Translations under genes and position numbers: made by a program | Notes under the pieces: generated by a model | The model's input: only the letters and a program-made list of their open reading frames with translations | Database searches by the model: none | What the model was told of the DNA's origin: nothing | Part shown: in pieces, positions 16,474-25,126 of the stretch | How positions within the stretch are numbered: position 1 is the stretch's first letter | Layout of the letters: each line of letters starts with the position of its first letter | Assembly (NCBI RefSeq): GCF_009848505.1 | Contig: NZ_WWDL01000025.1 | Location: 1-64,000, forward strand | DNA from: Muricoccus harenae | GTDB taxonomy: Bacteria > Pseudomonadota > Alphaproteobacteria > Acetobacterales > Acetobacteraceae | Direction: 5' to 3' | Length of the DNA: 64,000 bases

Positions 16474-17388
16474 TTAAGACAGCACCCGCACGAGGCGGAG
16501 GGCCGTTTCTGCCACCCGGTCGGGCGGCAGCCCGGCCAGCGGCTCGCAGCGCAGCACCTCCACGGCCGGGCCTCGCGGCGCGCAGAGGGCCGGGTCGCTT
16601 TCCCCGCCGAACAGCGCAAGGGTCGGGCAGGCCATGGCCGCGAGATGGGTGGGGCCGGTGTCGTTCCCAACCGCGAGCGCCGCCCGGCGTGCCACGGCGG
16701 CCAACTGGAACAGGCTTGTCCGCCCCGTCAGGTCCAGCGCATCTGGCGCGGCCTCGCGGATCGCGGCGGCAAGCGGAGCCTCGGCGGGACCGCCCGCCAC
16801 CACGGCTGGCATTCCAAGCCGCGCCGCAAGGGCGGGGAAGCCCCGCCAGCGCTTGCCGGGGCGCGACGGGCTGGCACCGGGGATCAGCAGGGCGAAGCGC
16901 GGAGGCAAGGAGAAGGCGGAGAGGTCGGAATCCAGCCAGGCGAGGTCCGGCTCCGGGAAATGCGCGATCCCGGCCATCCGGAGCTGCTCGTGCTGCCGTT
17001 CGACCGTGTGCATCAGGTCTCGGCCCGGATTGGCATGTGGGTGGCTGGCACCGCGTGCGATCCCCGACCATTCCGGCGCGCGGCCCGTCAGCCAGCGGTA
17101 ACGCGAGGAGCGGGACGAAGTCTGCAGGTCGTACACACGGTCGAAGCGGCCCGCGCGCAGGCGGCGCGCGAGAGAGAGGCTCGCGCGCAAGTCCGTGCTG
17201 CGCGGCCGGCCATCATCCCACACCGCGTCGAACCAGGGACTACGCCGCGCAAGCTCCGCGAAGGGGGGGGTGGTCAGCAAGGTGATCCGGGCCTCAGGGT
17301 GATGCGCGCGGATGGCGGCAAAGGGGCCGAAGGCCTGCACGAAATCACCCAGCGCCGCCAGCTTGATGACGAGAATATGCCCGCTCAT
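16474..17388 (-). CDS. Glycosyltransferase family 9 (heptosyltransferase-like)
   Basis: 304 aa, GT-B fold. N-terminal ILVIKLAALGDFVQAFGP is the acceptor-side signature of ADP-heptose:LPS heptosyltransferases. The C-terminal half has LLIPGASPSRPGKRW, LTGRTSLFQLAAVARRAALAVGNDTGPTHLAA (nucleotide-sugar site) and ALFGGESDP. Probably adds a sugar to the LPS core at the inner membrane. Start overlaps the end of the upstream glycosyltransferase by 4 bp (ATGA). Confidence 0.85.
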   Translation of the reverse strand: MSGHILVIKLAALGDFVQAFGPFAAIRAHHPEARITLLTTPPFAELARRSPWFDAVWDDGRPRSTDLRASLSLARRLRAGRFDRVYDLQTSSRSSRYRWLTGRAPEWSGIARGASHPHANPGRDLMHTVERQHEQLRMAGIAHFPEPDLAWLDSDLSAFSLPPRFALLIPGASPSRPGKRWRGFPALAARLGMPAVVAGGPAEAPLAAAIREAAPDALDLTGRTSLFQLAAVARRAALAVGNDTGPTHLAAMACPTLALFGGESDPALCAPRGPAVEVLRCEPLAGLPPDRVAETALRLVRVLS

Positions 17389-18512
17389 GCTAGCTCCCGG
17401 TACACGCCCAGCGTGGCCTCCTGCATGGCGCGGGTGGTGTAGCGCGCGAGCACGGCCGCCCGCGCCGCCTCACCCATCGCGGCGCGCGCGGCGGAACTCA
17501 TCGCCAGGGCGCGGGTGATGGCGCCAGCCAGGGCCGCCGCGTCGCCGGGCGGCACGCGCCAGCCGGTAACGCCCTCCTCCACCGTCTCGCGCGGCGCACC
17601 GAGATCGGAGGCTATGACAGGACGGCGCATGGCCTGCGCCTCCACGATGGTGCGGCCGAAGGCCTCGGCATCGGTGCTGGCATGGACGACCAGATCCGCC
17701 AAGGCCAGGGCCGCCGGCATGTCAGCCACCGGGCCGGCGAAGCGCACCGTCGCACCGTTTTCCGCGGCCAGTTTCTCCAGTTCCGCGCGATAGGCATCCC
17801 GGCCCTGGGCGTCACCGGCGAGGACGATGAGCGGCCGTGGCTCCTGCAACATGGCGGCGGCGCTTAGCAGGACCGCCTGCCCTTTCCAGCGCGTCAGCCG
17901 CGCCGGCATGAGGATGACGGGGCGGTCGGCCGGCAGGGCCCATTGCTGGCGCAGCAGCTGGAGCCGGGCGGGAGCGACGGTCTCCGGATCGAAGCGCGCC
18001 GGGTCCACGCCACGCGGGATGATGCGGAGGCGGGCCGGGTCCACGCCATGGCGCTCTCGCACCAGCGCCGCGATATGGGCGCTGATCGCGATCACCCGCT
18101 CGCCCCGCGCCATTACCGAGTTGTAGAGCCGCTTGCCCGGAAAACCCTCGTTGTAGCTGCCGTGATAGGTGGTGACGAAGCGCGCCCCGCTCCCGCGGGT
18201 CGCCATCAGCGCCGACCAGGCGGGGAAGCGGCTGCGGGCATGGATGATGCGCACTCCCTCCTCCAGCGCGATGCGCCGCAGCGCGGCCGCATTGGCGAGC
18301 AACGCCGCCGGCTTCTTCCGGTCCAGTGGCAGGGTCAGGTGCCGGGCCCCGGCCGCCTCCAGTTCCGCCACCATCGGCCCGCCAGCCGAAGCGACCAGCG
18401 CACGGCCACCAGCTTCCACCAGGGCGCGGGCAATCTCGATGGTGCCGCGCTCGACCCCCCCCTGGCCGAGGGCGGGCAGCACCTGCAGGACGGTGGGCGG
18501 GGGCGCGGACAT
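17385..18512 (-). CDS. Glycosyltransferase family 4 (group 1)
   Basis: 375 aa, GT-B fold. N-terminal VLPALGQGGVERGTIEIARAL and HARSRFPAW are family blocks; the donor domain has RLTRWKGQAVLL, VRFAGPVADMPAALALADLVVHAS and the EX7E-like EAFGRTIVEAQAMRRPVIASDLG. Likely an LPS core or other surface-glycan transferase translated with the overlapping GT9 gene. Nothing in the sequence fixes the sugar. Confidence 0.87.
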   Translation of the reverse strand: MSAPPPTVLQVLPALGQGGVERGTIEIARALVEAGGRALVASAGGPMVAELEAAGARHLTLPLDRKKPAALLANAAALRRIALEEGVRIIHARSRFPAWSALMATRGSGARFVTTYHGSYNEGFPGKRLYNSVMARGERVIAISAHIAALVRERHGVDPARLRIIPRGVDPARFDPETVAPARLQLLRQQWALPADRPVILMPARLTRWKGQAVLLSAAAMLQEPRPLIVLAGDAQGRDAYRAELEKLAAENGATVRFAGPVADMPAALALADLVVHASTDAEAFGRTIVEAQAMRRPVIASDLGAPRETVEEGVTGWRVPPGDAAALAGAITRALAMSSAARAAMGEAARAAVLARYTTRAMQEATLGVYRELA

Positions 18513-18608
18513 GGCGCTGCCCCTTACAGGGCATGGCGGAGCGCGTCACGCCGGGCGCTCAAACCCGCGCGCTTGTGCCGAGGCAGCGTCGGGGTCTAGG
18601 GCGGCGCC

Positions 18609-19358
18609 ATGAACGAGATACGCGGCACCCTCCCCCGCCCCGATGGCGTGGACCTGGCCTGGGCGGCCCTCCCCGGCACCGGTCCCGCCATCGTCTTCCT
18701 CGGCGGCTTCCGCTCGGAGATGGAGGGCTCCAAGGCCCTTTACCTGCGCGATGCCTGCGCCGCCCGCGGCCGCGCCTTCCTGCGGCTGGACTATTCCGGC
18801 CACGGCATCAGCGGCGGCAGCTTCGAGGAGGGCACGATCGGCGCCTGGCTGGAGGACGCAGCGCTGGTCATCGAAGCCCAGGCACTTGGTCCACTCCTGC
18901 TGGTGGGATCATCCATGGGCGGCTGGATCGCGCTGCTCCTGGCCCGCCGCTGGGGCGCGGAGCGCGTCCGCGCCGTGATCGGCATCGCCGCCGCCCCGGA
19001 CTTCACCGAGGTGCTGATGCCCGCGGAGTTCACCGAGACCGACCGCGCCACCCTCGCCCGGGACGGCGTGCTGCGCCGGCCGTCCGACTACGGCGATCCC
19101 ATTCCCATCACGCTGCGGCTGCTGACCGAAGGCCGCAACCACCTGCTGCTGCCGGGACCGATCCCCTATGCGGGCCGCGTCCGGCTGCTCCAAGGCATGG
19201 CGGACCCGGACGTTCCCTGGCGGCACGCGCTGCGGATCATGGAGGCCCTACCCGGCCCGGATGCCGAACTGACGCTGATCAAGGATGGCGACCACCGCCT
19301 CTCCCGCCCGCAGGACCTCGCCCTGCTGGTACGGACGCTGGACGCGCTGCCGGCCTAG
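18609..19358 (+). CDS. Alpha/beta hydrolase (ABHD10/BEM46-like)
   Basis: 249 aa with complete catalytic elements: nucleophile elbow GSSMGG near residue 100, acid in QGMADPDVPW and His in KDGDHRLSRP. FLGGFRSEMEGSKALYL and LDYSGHGISGG resemble bacterial homologues of the ABHD10 thioesterase group. Probably a serine esterase or thioesterase; substrate unknown. Divergent from the glycosyltransferases; its end overlaps the racemase-like gene on the other strand by 4 bp. Confidence 0.8.
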   Translation: MNEIRGTLPRPDGVDLAWAALPGTGPAIVFLGGFRSEMEGSKALYLRDACAARGRAFLRLDYSGHGISGGSFEEGTIGAWLEDAALVIEAQALGPLLLVGSSMGGWIALLLARRWGAERVRAVIGIAAAPDFTEVLMPAEFTETDRATLARDGVLRRPSDYGDPIPITLRLLTEGRNHLLLPGPIPYAGRVRLLQGMADPDVPWRHALRIMEALPGPDAELTLIKDGDHRLSRPQDLALLVRTLDALPA

Positions 19359-20089
19359 CCGCCGCGGAGCAGGGCGGCGAGCGCCGGCGAAAGACCGACC
19401 GACTCGCGGTCCTTCACGGCGGCCATGGGCCCGCCGCGCGGCTTCGTTGGCGCCAGGCGGACGAGGGTTTCCGCCATCCGCACCCCGCAGATGATTCCGT
19501 CCAGCAGAGGCACGGGCGAGGTCGCCCGCAGTGCCGGCTCCATCCCGGCCAGGGCGGCACCGCCCAGCACCACGCTGTCTGCACCGCTGGCCACGAGCGT
19601 GGCGATGCCATCGGTCACCGCCTGCACCGCGCCCTCCGGGTCGGTCAGGGCGCGTTGCGGCGTGAAGTCCACGCCGACCAGGCCGGAAAGGCGCGCGGAG
19701 AGGCCGTGCCCCTCGATCAGCTGGCGGTAGGATTCGGTGTGCCCGAAGGTGACCAGGCCGAAGCGGTTGCCGAGCATGCAGGCGGTCAGGCAGGCGGCCT
19801 CGGTCATGCCCACCACGGGGCATGGCATGAGCTGCCGCGCTGCCTGCAGGGCGGTGTCGAGCGAAACCGCCAGTACCACGGCATCCACTCGCCCCGCATG
19901 TTCCGCCAGGAGGTCCAGCATTCCATGGGCGGCGATTGCATTCTCGAGGCCGGATGAAATCACCGCCGGGCCGAAGCGCGGTGTACCGGGCAGGATCTCC
20001 GTCCCGGCCGAGGCCGCTGCGCGTGCCGCCTCGGCGCAGCGCGCGGTGATGGCCTCGGTGGTGTTGGCATTGGCAACCAGAATCCGCAT
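19355..20089 (-). CDS. Asp/Glu/hydantoin racemase-family protein lacking both catalytic Cys
   Basis: 244 aa. MRILVANANTTEAIT and the RFGLVTFGHTESYRQL block place it in the hydantoin/aspartate racemase family, which uses two cysteines for proton exchange. The two positions read AVSLDTAL (usually C-x-D-P-G-L) and LGGAALAGM (usually LGCAGM), so neither Cys is present. Either the protein is not a racemase or it uses other residues. It starts 5 bp after the stop of the TauD-like gene, so the two are a likely operon. Confidence 0.72.
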   Translation of the reverse strand: MRILVANANTTEAITARCAEAARAAASAGTEILPGTPRFGPAVISSGLENAIAAHGMLDLLAEHAGRVDAVVLAVSLDTALQAARQLMPCPVVGMTEAACLTACMLGNRFGLVTFGHTESYRQLIEGHGLSARLSGLVGVDFTPQRALTDPEGAVQAVTDGIATLVASGADSVVLGGAALAGMEPALRATSPVPLLDGIICGVRMAETLVRLAPTKPRGGPMAAVKDRESVGLSPALAALLRGG

Positions 20090-20094
20090 CTCTG

Positions 20095-20832
20095 CTAACG
20101 AAGCGATGCGAAGGCGGTGCAATCCAGCCGCGACGGCGTCTCGCGACAGGCCGCGGCCTCGGCCCCCGCCACCCGATCCGCCCAGACCAGGAAGGGATTG
20201 ATCGCGAGGATGTCCCCCACCCGCAGGCTTAGCGACAGCGGCTCGCCCATCGCCTCCTCCAGCGCCGCCGGAAGGCGATCGGGCGGCAGGGTCTCGTCGT
20301 CCCAGCGCGCGGCAAAGACACCGTCATTGGAGAAGATGGGCACGGCCGGCTCCCCCCGCGCTTCATAGAGGGCCGCCAGCGCGGCACGGTCGCTGCGCAG
20401 CAGGGCGTTGTGGATGGCCGCGGCAGAGCGGAGCCGCGCGGTGGCCGGATGGGTGGCACCCAGGAGCAGCGCGTCGCAGGCCTCGACATGCCGGCTGCCA
20501 CTCGTCGGGGACGGGGGCACAGGCGTGCCCAGCTGGGCAGCCAGCACCTGCAGCGGCGCCGCCGGGGCCTCGCCAATCGGAAGCCCGCGCAACAGGGCGA
20601 AGCCGCGCCCGTGGGACAAGCGGCCGCGCAGATCGTCCACCAGCGCGTCCAGGCGGGGCGTCGCCCCCTCGGGCGCGCCAAGCCGCGTCGCGCCAGCCGC
20701 CTCCAGCTCGGCCGCATGCTCGGCGCCGAGGGGGATCATCTGCTCGTTGGTCGCCAGATCGGCAGGCGACCAGACGATCTGGCCGGCCAGGGGCACCAAG
20801 CGGCGCGGGGCGATGTTCAGGGGGTCACTCAT
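20095..20832 (-). CDS. TauD/TfdA-like protein with incomplete iron site
   Basis: 245 aa. The N-terminal GRGFALLRGLPIG, AAIHNALL and the C-terminal …LRVGDILAINPFLVWADR follow the layout of short TauD-family Fe(II)/2-oxoglutarate dioxygenases. An HxE-like pair (RHVEACD) could hold iron, but the distal His (normally …N…LHAR) reads VWADR. It may be inactive, use other ligands, or be mis-assigned to this fold. Paired with the Cys-free racemase homologue. Confidence 0.55.
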   Translation of the reverse strand: MSDPLNIAPRRLVPLAGQIVWSPADLATNEQMIPLGAEHAAELEAAGATRLGAPEGATPRLDALVDDLRGRLSHGRGFALLRGLPIGEAPAAPLQVLAAQLGTPVPPSPTSGSRHVEACDALLLGATHPATARLRSAAAIHNALLRSDRAALAALYEARGEPAVPIFSNDGVFAARWDDETLPPDRLPAALEEAMGEPLSLSLRVGDILAINPFLVWADRVAGAEAAACRETPSRLDCTAFASLR

Positions 20833-20942
20833 TCCCGCCAGACTAGCCTGCCCCGCCCGGCGGCGCCAAAGCATCACGCCTGGGCTTCACCGCCGGCCCA
20901 CAAGCGCGCAGGCTGCGGTGCCACGCCAGAGAGGAGCATTCC

Positions 20943-22106
20943 ATGGACGCCCTGACCCCCTTCCCCGCCCTGGACCTGCCCTTCGATGCCGAAGCCATCC
21001 TCGGCCGGCTGCGTCCCTGGATCGAATGCGAAAGCCCGACCTTCGACGCCGTGGCCGTGGACCGCATGATGGACCTGGCCGGGCGGGACCTGGCCATGAT
21101 GGGTGCTCGGGTGGGGCGGATTCCCGGACGCATGGGCTTCGGCGGATGCGTCCGCGCCCGCTTCCCTCATCCGGCAGGCGACGAGCCGGGCATCCTGGTC
21201 CTCGCCCATCTGGACACGGTCCATCCCGTCGGGACCCTTTCCGCCCTGCCCTTCCGCCGCGAGGATGGGCGCTGCTACGGCCCCGGCATCTGCGACATGA
21301 AGGGGGGCACCCTCCTCGCGCTCGAGGCGCTGCGGGAGCTTGCCCGGGCCGGCATTGCCACCTCCCGCCCCGTGACAGTGCTGCTCACCCCGGACGAGGA
21401 GGTCGGCACTCCCTCCACCCGGGATTTGATCGAGGCGGAGGCCGCGCGCCACGCCGTGGTGCTGGTGCCCGAGCCCGGGCGGCCGGACGAGGGCGGAAAT
21501 GCCATGGGCGGCGTGGTCACCGGCCGCTACGCCATTGCCCGCTTCAACCTTCGCACCACTGGCCGCCCCAGCCATGCCGGGGCGAAGCTCTCCGACGGCC
21601 GCTCGGCCATCCGCGAGATGTGCCGCCAGATCCTGGCCATCGAGACCATGACCACCGATGCAGCCACCTATTCCGTCGGCGTGATCCATGGCGGGCAATG
21701 GGTGAATTGCGTGGCCACCCATTGCGACGCCGAGGCGCTGAGCATGGCCAAGCGCCAGGAGGATCTGGACCGGGCGGTCGAGAAGATGCTCGGCCTTACC
21801 GCCTCGGCCGCCGATGTCTCGCTCGAGGTCCGGCGTGGCGTCACCCGGCCGGTCTGGGAACCGGACGCTGCGGTGATGGCCCTGCACGCCCAGGCGGAAG
21901 GCATGGCGCGTCGCCTCGGCTTCGAGCTGCCGCATGAGAGCGCAGGCGGCGGATCGGACGGCAATTTCACCGGCGCCATGGGCATCCCCACGTTGGATGG
22001 GCTCGGTGTGCTTGGCGCGGGCTACCACACCTTGGGCGAGTATCTCCGGGAGGACAGCCTCGTTCCGCGTGCGAAGCTGCTGGCCGGGTTGCTGGCAAGC
22101 GTCTGA
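20943..22106 (+). CDS. M20 metallopeptidase (carboxypeptidase G2-like)
   Basis: 387 aa, cytosolic di-zinc hydrolase of amide or peptide bonds. Metal and catalytic residues visible: LAHLDTVHP (His, Asp), GICDMKGG (bridging Asp), PDEEVGTPS (catalytic Glu plus Zn Glu), PEPGR, and the final His in GYHTLGEYL. The lid/dimerisation domain lies between, around TGRPSHAG. Related to glutamate carboxypeptidase and ArgE/DapE. Monocistronic here; RBS AGAGGAG 6 nt before the ATG. Confidence 0.85.
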   Translation: MDALTPFPALDLPFDAEAILGRLRPWIECESPTFDAVAVDRMMDLAGRDLAMMGARVGRIPGRMGFGGCVRARFPHPAGDEPGILVLAHLDTVHPVGTLSALPFRREDGRCYGPGICDMKGGTLLALEALRELARAGIATSRPVTVLLTPDEEVGTPSTRDLIEAEAARHAVVLVPEPGRPDEGGNAMGGVVTGRYAIARFNLRTTGRPSHAGAKLSDGRSAIREMCRQILAIETMTTDAATYSVGVIHGGQWVNCVATHCDAEALSMAKRQEDLDRAVEKMLGLTASAADVSLEVRRGVTRPVWEPDAAVMALHAQAEGMARRLGFELPHESAGGGSDGNFTGAMGIPTLDGLGVLGAGYHTLGEYLREDSLVPRAKLLAGLLASV

Positions 22107-22182
22107 GGCGTCCTGCCGCGTGCTTGCGCGTGATGTTGCGGCGAGCGACTTATCGCCGCCGCACATCAATTCGGACTCCGCA

Positions 22183-22440
22183 ATGACGAAGCGCCTCGCT
22201 TTCACCCTCCTCGCCCTTGGCGGACTGCTCGCTGCCGCGCCCGCCCTCGCCCAGGGCGCCACCGGTGCGGTCTCGCGGCCCGGCTGGTCGGCGGGCCAGG
22301 CGCCGAGCTCCGACTTCAACCGCCAGGGCGTGCCGATGACGCGCAACGAGCAGGTCCGCCAACGCGCCGCCGCCGCGCGGGGCCAGGCCGTGCAGGCGAG
22401 CCAGCCGCGCCGGACCGCACGACGCCGCGTCTCTCGCTGA
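22183..22440 (+). CDS. Small secreted basic protein
   Basis: 85 aa with a signal peptide (MTKRLAFTLLALGGLLAAAPALAQ). The mature part is Gln/Ala/Arg-rich, ending RRTARRRVSR. No conserved domain recognised. Short, disordered-looking, exported; function unknown. Convergent with the following 2H phosphoesterase gene. Confidence 0.55.
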   Translation: MTKRLAFTLLALGGLLAAAPALAQGATGAVSRPGWSAGQAPSSDFNRQGVPMTRNEQVRQRAAAARGQAVQASQPRRTARRRVSR

Positions 22441-22446
22441 GGCCGC

Positions 22447-22956
22447 TCAGCCGGTAAAAGGGATTTCCGCGGCGGCTTCCCAGGGGCCGCCGCGGTAACG
22501 CCAGAGCAACAGCCCCTCACCGCGCGCCGCCCAGGCTTCGAAGCCGGGCACCATTGCATCAAGCAACGCCCGCGCCGAACCGGGCGACACCTTGTTCTGG
22601 ATGGTGACATGCGGGCGCCAAGCCTGGGCATCCTGCGGCGTCAGCCATGCCGCCCAGTGCCGGGCCAGCTCCGCCCGCAGCACCGCAAGCGTCGGCGCCT
22701 CCACATCGAGCGCAACGCCGCGCCCCAGGGAGCGCGGGCGCGCGACCCGCAGCGCCTGCACGGCCGTTTCTGCGCAGATCCGGCGGAGGTGGGTGGAGAC
22801 CTCATCCTCCGCTTCGCCGGGCAGTGCGTGAAACAGCGTCAGATGCGCCGGAATGTGGTTTCGCTCGGGCGGGAAATGCGCCCGGCGGAGCGCGTCCAGC
22901 TGGGCAAAGCTCGCAGTGTCGAAACGCAGCGTCAGGATCAGCGGTGCGGCCGGCAA
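22447..22956 (-). CDS. 2'-5' RNA ligase-family (2H phosphoesterase) protein
   Basis: 169 aa with the two HxT motifs that define the family (AHLTLFHAL near residue 38 and PHVTIQNKV near residue 115) about 75 residues apart. Such proteins act as RNA ligases in vitro or cyclic phosphodiesterases. Located 7 bp after the opgH stop on the same strand, so probably co-transcribed without an obvious functional link. Confidence 0.8.
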   Translation of the reverse strand: MPAAPLILTLRFDTASFAQLDALRRAHFPPERNHIPAHLTLFHALPGEAEDEVSTHLRRICAETAVQALRVARPRSLGRGVALDVEAPTLAVLRAELARHWAAWLTPQDAQAWRPHVTIQNKVSPGSARALLDAMVPGFEAWAARGEGLLLWRYRGGPWEAAAEIPFTG

Positions 22957-22963
22957 CTCGGCC

Positions 22964-25126
22964 TCAGCGGGCCGGGAGGGCGAGCAGCGCGTTCAGCCCC
23001 TCCTGATCTCCCAGCAGCGCCGCCTTCTCCGCGCGGGTAAGCGCGGCCAGCGCCTCCGCTGCCGAGGATGCGACGGCGACCCGCGCGCGCCCGATGGCGA
23101 GGTTCGGGTCGACGGCATCCGGACGGGGCGGCGCGGGCGGCGGCAGCATGGCACGATGCGCGGCCAGCAATGCGGGATCCGCCCGGAGGCGTTCCAGTGC
23201 CTCCCCCTCCGGCGCGAGCCGGTCCCATTCGATGCGCAAGGCCAGGGTGCGGCTAAGAATTGAGGGCGGCTCGCGCTCCTCCGGGATCAGCAGCAGCCCG
23301 GCGCGGCGCAGCCCCTGGCCGGCGCTCCGCCGCGCCGTCCAGGTCGCAAGCGGTATGGCAAGGGCAAGCCCAATCACCACGGGCGACATCCATGCCGCGA
23401 GATAGGGCGAGACGAGGAAGGCGGCGACGCCAAAAAGGATGCCGAAGACCGTGTGCTGCCAGTACAGCCGCGCGACCTGGCGCATCGGCAGGCGGCCATC
23501 GTCGCGCGTCTGCGCCGACCAGCCTGAGTCGCGCCCGGAAAGGATCGAGACGACGTCCACCGACTGCGTGAGCATCGTCACCGGCGCCAGCAGCCCGGCG
23601 AGCACCGTCTCGATCACGACACTGACCAGGGAGCGGACAGTCCCACCATGTCCGCGCCGCCAGGAGCGGTCCATCAGCATCGCGGCCCAGGCAAGGAGCT
23701 TGGGCACCAGCAGCAACCCCATGGTGCCGATGAACACCCACTTCGCGCGGACGGGATCGAATACCGGCCAATTCGGGAACAGCGCGGGCCCGGCCGGGAA
23801 ATAGACCGGCAGCACGAAGCGCGCCTGCAGGGCGAGCAGCACGCCGCAGACGAGGAAGAGCAGCCAGAGCGGCGCGGTAATGTAGGAGCCGATCCCGACG
23901 AGCAGATGGCTGCGGCTGACCGGATGCAGCCCGCGGGTCGGCAGCACGCCCAGGTGCTGCAGGTTGCCTTGGCACCAGCGCCGGTCACGGATCGCCAGGT
24001 CCGACAGCGCCGGCGGGCTTTCCTCGTAGCTACCCGGCAGGGCGGGCACGAAATGGATGGCCCAACCCCGCCGCCGCATCAGCGCGGCCTCCACGAAATC
24101 ATGGCTCATGATCGTGCCGCCGAAAGGCTTGCGTCCGGGCAGGTGCGGGAGCCCCGCGGCCTCGGCGAAGGCCGCGGTGCGGATCATCGCGTTGTGGCCC
24201 CAGTAATTGCCCTCTGCCCCGTGCCAGAAGGCGATGCCATGGGCGATGACGGGGCCGTAGAGCCGCCCGGCAAATTGCTGCATCCGCGCGAAGAGCGAGC
24301 GGCCGTTCACGATCACCGGCAGGCTCTGGATCAGCCCGACGCGCGGATGCGCCTCCATCGCGGCGGCGAGGCGGATCAGCGCCTCGGCCGACATCACGCT
24401 GTCCGCATCAAGGATCAGGAACTGGGGATAAGCGCCGCCATGGCGCCGCACCCAATCGGCGATGTTGCCGGCCTTGCGGTCTGTGTTGCGCGGCCGCCGG
24501 CGGTAAAAGATGCGGGCATTGGCGCCGGCGCGCGCCCGCAGCGCAAGGAAAGCCTCCTCCTCCCGCGCCCAGGCATCGGGATCTGTCGTGTCGCTCAGGA
24601 TGAAGATGTCGAAGGAATCCGCTGTGCCAACCTCGCGTAACGCCTCCTGCATCGCCTCCAGCCCGGCCAGCACGCGGCGCGGATCCTCGTTGTAGACCGG
24701 CATGAGCAACGCGGTCCGGCCGTGCAGCACTGGCAGCGGCGCCTCGGGATCGATCCCGAGGCCGCGGCCCCCGCGCGCGACGATGCTGGCCACGCCGCAG
24801 AGGCTGCTGACGAAGGACAGGGCGATCCAGGCAAAGAGCGGCACGAAGAGCGCAAGCACCGCCGCGCCCGGCGTGAAGGGCGTGGAGACGTCCAGCACCA
24901 GCGCCATCTCCCGAGCGCCGAACAGCGTCAGCAGCAGGGTGGCGCAGAAGATGGCGATGCGGCGGAGCGCCATGCCGCGCGGAGCCGTGTCCGGCGGTGC
25001 CACGCGGTCCGGGCGGATGCGGAGGTCCTGCACCGGCATGGCGAGCGGCGCCTCGTCCGGCATGGCCGGCAGGCCGCTGGCCAGCCGCGCCTCCATCAGG
25101 GTCACGGCGTCCAACGGAATAGCCAT
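22964..25126 (-). CDS. opgH: Periplasmic glucan glucosyltransferase OpgH/MdoH
   Basis: 720-aa inner-membrane GT2 enzyme that makes and exports the beta-1,2-glucan backbone of osmoregulated periplasmic glucans from UDP-glucose. Seen: two N-terminal helices (IAIFCATLLLTLFGAREMAL…), LLMPVYNEDPRRV, ILDADSVMS (metal DxD), VEAALMRRRGW, RDRRWCQGN (QxxRW-type product site), and six or so C-terminal helices. Its start overlaps the end of opgG by 25 bp, showing tight coupling. Confidence 0.92.
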   Translation of the reverse strand: MAIPLDAVTLMEARLASGLPAMPDEAPLAMPVQDLRIRPDRVAPPDTAPRGMALRRIAIFCATLLLTLFGAREMALVLDVSTPFTPGAAVLALFVPLFAWIALSFVSSLCGVASIVARGGRGLGIDPEAPLPVLHGRTALLMPVYNEDPRRVLAGLEAMQEALREVGTADSFDIFILSDTTDPDAWAREEEAFLALRARAGANARIFYRRRPRNTDRKAGNIADWVRRHGGAYPQFLILDADSVMSAEALIRLAAAMEAHPRVGLIQSLPVIVNGRSLFARMQQFAGRLYGPVIAHGIAFWHGAEGNYWGHNAMIRTAAFAEAAGLPHLPGRKPFGGTIMSHDFVEAALMRRRGWAIHFVPALPGSYEESPPALSDLAIRDRRWCQGNLQHLGVLPTRGLHPVSRSHLLVGIGSYITAPLWLLFLVCGVLLALQARFVLPVYFPAGPALFPNWPVFDPVRAKWVFIGTMGLLLVPKLLAWAAMLMDRSWRRGHGGTVRSLVSVVIETVLAGLLAPVTMLTQSVDVVSILSGRDSGWSAQTRDDGRLPMRQVARLYWQHTVFGILFGVAAFLVSPYLAAWMSPVVIGLALAIPLATWTARRSAGQGLRRAGLLLIPEEREPPSILSRTLALRIEWDRLAPEGEALERLRADPALLAAHRAMLPPPAPPRPDAVDPNLAIGRARVAVASSAAEALAALTRAEKAALLGDQEGLNALLALPAR

